From assembly GCA_964035575.1 (NCBI GenBank), contig OZ037889.1, forward strand, positions 186,001 through 250,000: a stretch of DNA of 64,000 nucleotides. The letters run 5' to 3'. The notes beneath the pieces are model-generated. The model was not told the DNA's origin. It did no database searches and saw nothing but the letters and a program-made list of their open reading frames with translations. A program made the translations under genes and the position numbers. Of the stretch, positions 63,690 to 64,000 are shown piece by piece. Source of the stretch: Rhynchopus sp. YZ270_cl-10 (Eukaryota; Euglenozoa; Diplonemea; Diplonemida; Diplonemidae). Positions within the stretch are counted from its first letter, which is position 1. Each line of letters opens with the position of its first letter.

Positions 63690-64000
63690 TCACTCTAAAC
63701 TCTCGCCCCGTCTCCGTACTTCTTCATCTAGCACTCCGATGGTCATTTGCGCCACGTTGAGTTGCTTTTCTAGGTCTTCGGCGTTGGCTGCGTGGCGACG
63801 TTCTGATTGCATTGCCTTTTGTTTGTCTGATTCTGCAGCACGGACCGATTCTTGCGCGGTTTTGAGGATGGACGCCATTTCTTGGACCTTCTTCTTGGTC
63901 AGTTTGAGCTCGTGTTGTGTGTCGAGAAGCTTGCGCTCGCTGTTGTCTGCGTCTGTTTTGCATTGGTCAAAGCTGCTTCGTTGGTTCTCCGCGGATACGA
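63690..64000 (-). CDS. Coiled-coil protein, C-terminal part (continues past the window)
   Basis: The open frame enters from the right edge and ends at the TGA at 63690-63692, giving about 102 visible residues. The text is one long charged helix: KLLDTQHELKLTKKKVQEMA, then LEKQLNVAQMTIGVLDEE and the end RRRGESLE. Heptad-like spacing of Leu, Ile and Val with dense Lys/Glu marks a coiled coil, as in cytoskeletal or flagellar structural proteins. The internal Met at 63878 is not taken as the start because the frame stays open upstream. No family can be named from this segment. Confidence 0.7.
   Translation of the reverse strand, partial: VSAENQRSSFDQCKTDADNSERKLLDTQHELKLTKKKVQEMASILKTAQESVRAAESDKQKAMQSERRHAANAEDLEKQLNVAQMTIGVLDEEVRRRGESLE

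Noticed and set aside
1-64000. Spliced-leader RNA, tRNA or rRNA genes
   Set aside because: The short hairpin families were considered as tRNA-like or leader-like, but none shows a cloverleaf, both internal promoter boxes or a leader-donor arrangement.

Overview
This window looks like nuclear DNA of a eukaryotic protist, most likely a euglenozoan and plausibly a diplonemid; the lineage is inference. All twelve recognisable host genes lie on the minus strand. Several start just downstream of a long pyrimidine tract ending in CAG, which is what a spliced-leader acceptor looks like in a polycistronic transcription unit. Five genes can be read with ordinary GT-AG cis-introns (45 to 1572 nt). Kinetoplastids almost entirely lack cis-introns, so that pairing favours a diplonemid or euglenid. 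Coding DNA is clearly richer in G+C than the A/T-tract-filled DNA between genes.

Layout, from high to low coordinate (the inferred direction of transcription): the C-terminus of a coiled-coil protein at the right edge; a histone-mRNA stem-loop-binding protein (SLBP) with an added PB1 domain; a six-TM protein with a degenerate nucleotide-cyclase domain; eukaryotic elongation factor 2 kinase (eEF2K); a WD40-type propeller protein; a small zinc-binding protein; a protein with an MgsA/RarA-like helical stretch; an OST3/OST6 oligosaccharyltransferase subunit whose first intron holds a transposable element; a MGNCC-start lipid-anchored coiled-coil protein; then a 22.5-kb gene-poor stretch; then an EF-hand-like protein, a small cysteine-rich type I membrane protein and a proline/glycine-rich protein. 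The genes share no obvious pathway, as is usual for spliced-leader polycistrons.

The DNA between genes is dominated by mobile DNA. There are six short hAT-type elements with CAGGG-like inverted ends, five with 7-8 bp target duplications, and two of them keep the C-terminal dimerisation region of a hAT transposase. There are TA-flanked Tc1/mariner-type miniature elements, several foldbacks, and a composite repeat carrying 248-262 bp tandem units. One plus-strand tyrosine-recombinase (Crypton-like) element has an intact 312-aa recombinase with all catalytic residues, inverted end motifs and a 3' array that repeats a piece of its own coding sequence.

Overlaid on this is a set of 30-115 bp hairpin-forming repeat families (called A to F here). 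They occur in introns and intergenic DNA, share a CTCTCG-like core, and nearly all point the same way relative to gene transcription. They do not match any repeat or RNA class I know and are the best candidate for something undescribed. I recognised no rRNA, tRNA, spliced-leader RNA or CRISPR array, and no LTR, retroviral or Polinton signature.
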